Below, one piece after another: positions 5,877-8,116 of a stretch of DNA of 8,116 bases (positions are counted from its first letter, which is position 1; every line of letters begins with the position of its first letter). The notes under the pieces were generated by a model. That model was not told the origin of the DNA and made no database searches. It was given only the letters and a program-made list of their open reading frames with translations. This DNA is from Clostridiales bacterium (GTDB lineage Bacteria; Bacillota; Clostridia; Oscillospirales; QAMX01): the NCBI GenBank assembly GCA_012841675.1, contig DUUG01000049.1:1-8116 (forward strand), written 5' to 3'. The position numbers and the translations under genes are program-made.

Positions 5877-5884
5877 TATTTTCT

Positions 5885-6808
5885 ATGCGCTATGGATTGG
5901 TTGCGGGCCGCAAGGTCTCTCGGTTTGTCTTGGGGGCAGGGCCCATGGGCGATCCCCTTTCCGAGGCCGATAGTTTCGCCCTTTTAGACGCGTTCGCCGC
6001 TGCCGGCGGCAACGCCATCGACACTGCCCGCATTTATGCAGACGGAAAGAGTGAAGCCGTGGTCGGCAGGTGGCTCAACGCCCGTTCTGACCGCGCCGAT
6101 TTTTTTCTGATCACTAAGTGCGCCCATCCCGACGAAACCAAAAAACACCGGCTTTCCAAAAAAGATTTGGATGCCGACATTTATACAAGTCTAGAAACCC
6201 TAGGGCTTTCCTACATCGACCTTTTATTCCTTCACCGGGACGATGAAAGCGTGCCCGTGTCCGCCGTTATTGACGGGCTGGCCCCTCATGTGGCGGAAGG
6301 ACGGGTAAAGCTGATTGGCGCTTCCAACTGGCGGGCTTCTCGGATTATCGAGGCCAACCGGTACGCAAAATCCCTGGGACTTCCCGGATTTGTCGCCAGT
6401 GAAATCGCCTTTTCTCTGGCCAGAACCACGCCAAAGGGGTATAACGATCCTACCCTTGTCTGCATGAACGAAACGGAAATGGCCGCCTATACGAAAATGC
6501 CCGTTCCGGTGTTTGCCTATGGCCCCCAGGCAAAGGGGTATTTTGCCAAGCTGGCAAACGGCACATTAAGCGAATCCCTTGCCAAGCGCTACGACACACC
6601 GGAAAATAGAGCCAAAGCCGAGAGGCTTTCCCTTCTTGCCAAGGAAAAGGGCGTTTCGCCCACGGCGCTTTCGGCGGCCTATATTGCTTCCCACCCGGTC
6701 AACGCCTATGCCATTATCGGCTGCCGGAACCTTCCCCATCTGGCCGATAGTTTAACAGCGGCCGATATATTCCTAACACCGGAGGAAGTGGCCTATCTGG
6801 AAGGATAA
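5885..6808 (+). CDS. Aldo/keto reductase family oxidoreductase
   Basis: Cytoplasmic NAD(P)H-dependent reductase with a TIM-barrel fold that reduces carbonyl compounds; the substrate is not predictable. Counting from ATG 5885 (307 residues), the catalytic tetrad is intact: Asp46 in AIDTARIY, Tyr51, Lys78 in FLITKCAHP and His117 in DLLFLHRDD. Further family signatures are GASNW (145-149), FAYGPQAKGYF (210-220) and the cofactor-phosphate region AIIGCRNLPHLADSL (276-290). Length is normal. The order of motifs resembles the general bacterial AKR groups with an N-terminal beta-hairpin (MRYGLVAGRKVSRFVLG). The start is set by AAAGGAG 8 nt upstream. The helicase gene follows after 20 nt with its own strong ribosome site, so the two are likely co-transcribed, although no shared pathway is evident. 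The fold assignment is firm and the physiological role is unknown. Confidence 0.93.
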   Translation: MRYGLVAGRKVSRFVLGAGPMGDPLSEADSFALLDAFAAAGGNAIDTARIYADGKSEAVVGRWLNARSDRADFFLITKCAHPDETKKHRLSKKDLDADIYTSLETLGLSYIDLLFLHRDDESVPVSAVIDGLAPHVAEGRVKLIGASNWRASRIIEANRYAKSLGLPGFVASEIAFSLARTTPKGYNDPTLVCMNETEMAAYTKMPVPVFAYGPQAKGYFAKLANGTLSESLAKRYDTPENRAKAERLSLLAKEKGVSPTALSAAYIASHPVNAYAIIGCRNLPHLADSLTAADIFLTPEEVAYLEG

Positions 6809-6828
6809 CACACCGCAGGAGGAAACGG

Positions 6829-8116
6829 ATGTACGACGAGATGCCCGGCGGCAGCCCTATTTTAACCCTATCGGGTGAGGTAGCCGCCGTTATATTTACA
6901 AACGAAGAAAACGGATATGCTGTTTTAGATTTGGAAGTGGATGACGGCGGCCGTATCACCGTCGCCGGTTGCATTCCCTATCCCGGCGAGGGCGAGTCTT
7001 TGACGGTAGAAGGCATCTTCAAAACCCACCCCACCTACGGCACGCAGTTTTCCTGCACCAGAGTCGAACGAAGATTGCCTGCCTCGGCCGGGGCCATCCT
7101 CCGCTATTTAAGCATGGGCGCCTTAAAGGGCATCGGGCCCGCCACGGCGCGAAAAATCGTCGACCGGTTCGGCACGGAAACGTTTGACGTATTAGAGCAT
7201 TGGCCCGAACGGCTTTTGGAAATCAAGGGGATCACGGAAAAGCGCGCAAGGGAAACTGCCGCCGAATTCTCCACCAAGCTCGCTCTGCAGCATCTCATGT
7301 CTTTTTTTGCCCAATACGATTTAGACCCTGCTTTGTCCCTTCCTGTTTACAAAGCGTATGGCGCATCGGCCATAGAACGGATTACGGAAAATCCCTACCT
7401 GCTGGCAGGCGAGCCGTTTTTCATCCATTTCACCGCCGTGGACCGTATGGCGCTGATCTTGGGCTTTGCAACCGATGACTACCTGCGCATAGAAGCCGCC
7501 GTTATTTTTGAGCTTTATTTTAACCAAAACCAGGGGCATGTGTACCTTCCCTTTGAACGGCTGTGCGATGTTACGGCCGCCATGCTCTCCCTTCCCAAAG
7601 AGCCTGTGTCGGACTGTATGGAAATGCTCATTGACGCAGGGAAAGTCATCTGCGAGGAAATCAGTGGCGACCGGGCCTGCTATCTTCCATCTATGCACAA
7701 GGCCGAATGCTTTGTGGCGCAAAGGCTTGCGTTTCTGGCTTCCCGTGATTTTGAAGCGCCAAGGGGCATTGAGCAGGCGTTGGCCAAGCTGGAGCAGGAT
7801 TGGGATGTGACGTATGCGGATGGACAGAGAAATGCCATTGTAACGGCCCTTTCCAGCCCCGTTATGATTCTCACCGGCGGCCCGGGTACGGGAAAAACCA
7901 CCGCCGTCCGCGGTATGCTGGCCCTTTTAGACGGGATCGGCTCGAAAACCGTTCTGGCCGCACCGACAGGGCGCGCGGCCAAAAGACTTTCCGAGCTCTG
8001 CGGCCGAGAGGCCAAAACCATCCACCGCCTATTGGAGGTGGTTTTCACTTCCGAGGGCCTGGAATATGCTCACCACGAGCAAAATCCCCTGCCGGCAGAC
8101 ACGGTGATAGTCGATG
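6829..8116 (+). CDS. recD2: RecD2-like ATP-dependent DNA helicase, N-terminal part, cut by window edge
   Basis: SF1B 5'-3' DNA helicase of the RecD2 type, the stand-alone RecD relative of bacteria without RecBC, active in DNA repair and replication-fork upkeep. The 429 visible residues show the RecD2 order. First comes an N-terminal OB-like region (TLSGEVAAVIFTNEENGYAV, 13-32). Helix-hairpin-helix segments follow (LKGIGPATARKIVDRFG, 99-115, and LLEIKGITEKRA, 129-140). A linker region with ENPYLLAG (187-194) leads to the ATPase: Walker A GGPGTGKTT (350-358, Lys356), motif Ia APTGRAAKRL (378-387) and TIHRLLE (397-403). The Walker B begins as VIVD at the very edge. Family length is about 730-800, so nearly half is missing. 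The stretch FFIHFTAVDRMALILGF (197-213) is more divergent than the usual GIGF-tADriA motif. AGGAGG (6817-6822) lies 6 nt before the ATG. The long N-terminal extension separates it from RecBCD-type RecD. Confidence 0.94.
   Translation, partial: MYDEMPGGSPILTLSGEVAAVIFTNEENGYAVLDLEVDDGGRITVAGCIPYPGEGESLTVEGIFKTHPTYGTQFSCTRVERRLPASAGAILRYLSMGALKGIGPATARKIVDRFGTETFDVLEHWPERLLEIKGITEKRARETAAEFSTKLALQHLMSFFAQYDLDPALSLPVYKAYGASAIERITENPYLLAGEPFFIHFTAVDRMALILGFATDDYLRIEAAVIFELYFNQNQGHVYLPFERLCDVTAAMLSLPKEPVSDCMEMLIDAGKVICEEISGDRACYLPSMHKAECFVAQRLAFLASRDFEAPRGIEQALAKLEQDWDVTYADGQRNAIVTALSSPVMILTGGPGTGKTTAVRGMLALLDGIGSKTVLAAPTGRAAKRLSELCGREAKTIHRLLEVVFTSEGLEYAHHEQNPLPADTVIVD

Noticed and set aside
5846..5884. 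TTG-started N-terminal extension of the aldo/keto reductase
   Set aside because: The ATG at 5885 has AAAGGAG at ideal spacing and matches the family N-terminus; the extension contains that ribosome site.
7321..8048. Minus-strand open frames opposite the helicase gene
   Set aside because: They lie antisense to continuous RecD2 coding sequence with intact Walker A and motif Ia, and show no motifs of their own.

Overview
The window looks like a chromosomal segment of a Gram-positive, Clostridia-like member of the Bacillota. This is inferred from purine-rich Shine-Dalgarno sites in front of nearly every gene, a lipoprotein gene, a RecD2-type helicase, a WecA/TagO-type envelope glycosyltransferase, tight co-directional packing and roughly balanced base composition. 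I saw no insertion sequence, tRNA, rRNA, CRISPR array or phage gene.

Layout: two transcription units diverge from an intergenic region at about 5734-5884. The minus-strand unit runs leftwards through six genes. They are a lipoprotein with a degenerate transglutaminase-like domain (4558-5727), a small two-helix membrane protein of unknown function (4184-4504), a PLP-dependent aminotransferase (2945-4138), tryptophanyl-tRNA synthetase trpS (1880-2923), a WecA/TagO-family polyprenyl-phosphate sugar-phosphate transferase (798-1883), and UDP-GlcNAc 2-epimerase wecB (811 to the left edge, truncated). Gaps are at most 53 nt and two junctions overlap (4 nt and 14 nt). The plus-strand unit holds an aldo/keto reductase (5885-6808) and the N-terminal 429 codons of a RecD2-like helicase (6829 to the right edge, truncated).

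How the genes work together: the clearest link is WecA plus WecB. One would load GlcNAc-1-phosphate onto a lipid carrier; the other makes UDP-ManNAc. These are the donor and first lipid intermediate of a teichoic-acid-type linkage unit or a related envelope polymer. trpS and the aminotransferase are tied to them by spacing and probably by shared transcription, not by an obvious pathway. The lipoprotein and small membrane protein at the head of the unit are also envelope proteins.

Regulation visible in sequence: a strong minus-strand promoter (TAGACA, 17 bp, TATAAT) precedes the lipoprotein, with an inverted repeat across its -10 and start region. A second promoter with an extended -10 sits inside the end of the small membrane gene and would drive the aminotransferase-trpS-wecA-wecB part. 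Its short leader holds a tandem 8-bp repeat and a possible 7-codon leader ORF whose stop overlaps the aminotransferase GTG start. The small membrane gene's ribosome binding site can be paired in a 9-bp stem.

Most of the window is ordinary housekeeping and envelope biosynthesis. The most unusual items are the Ser-for-Cys transglutaminase-like lipoprotein and the local regulatory structures. I do not see a convincing wholly new biological system.
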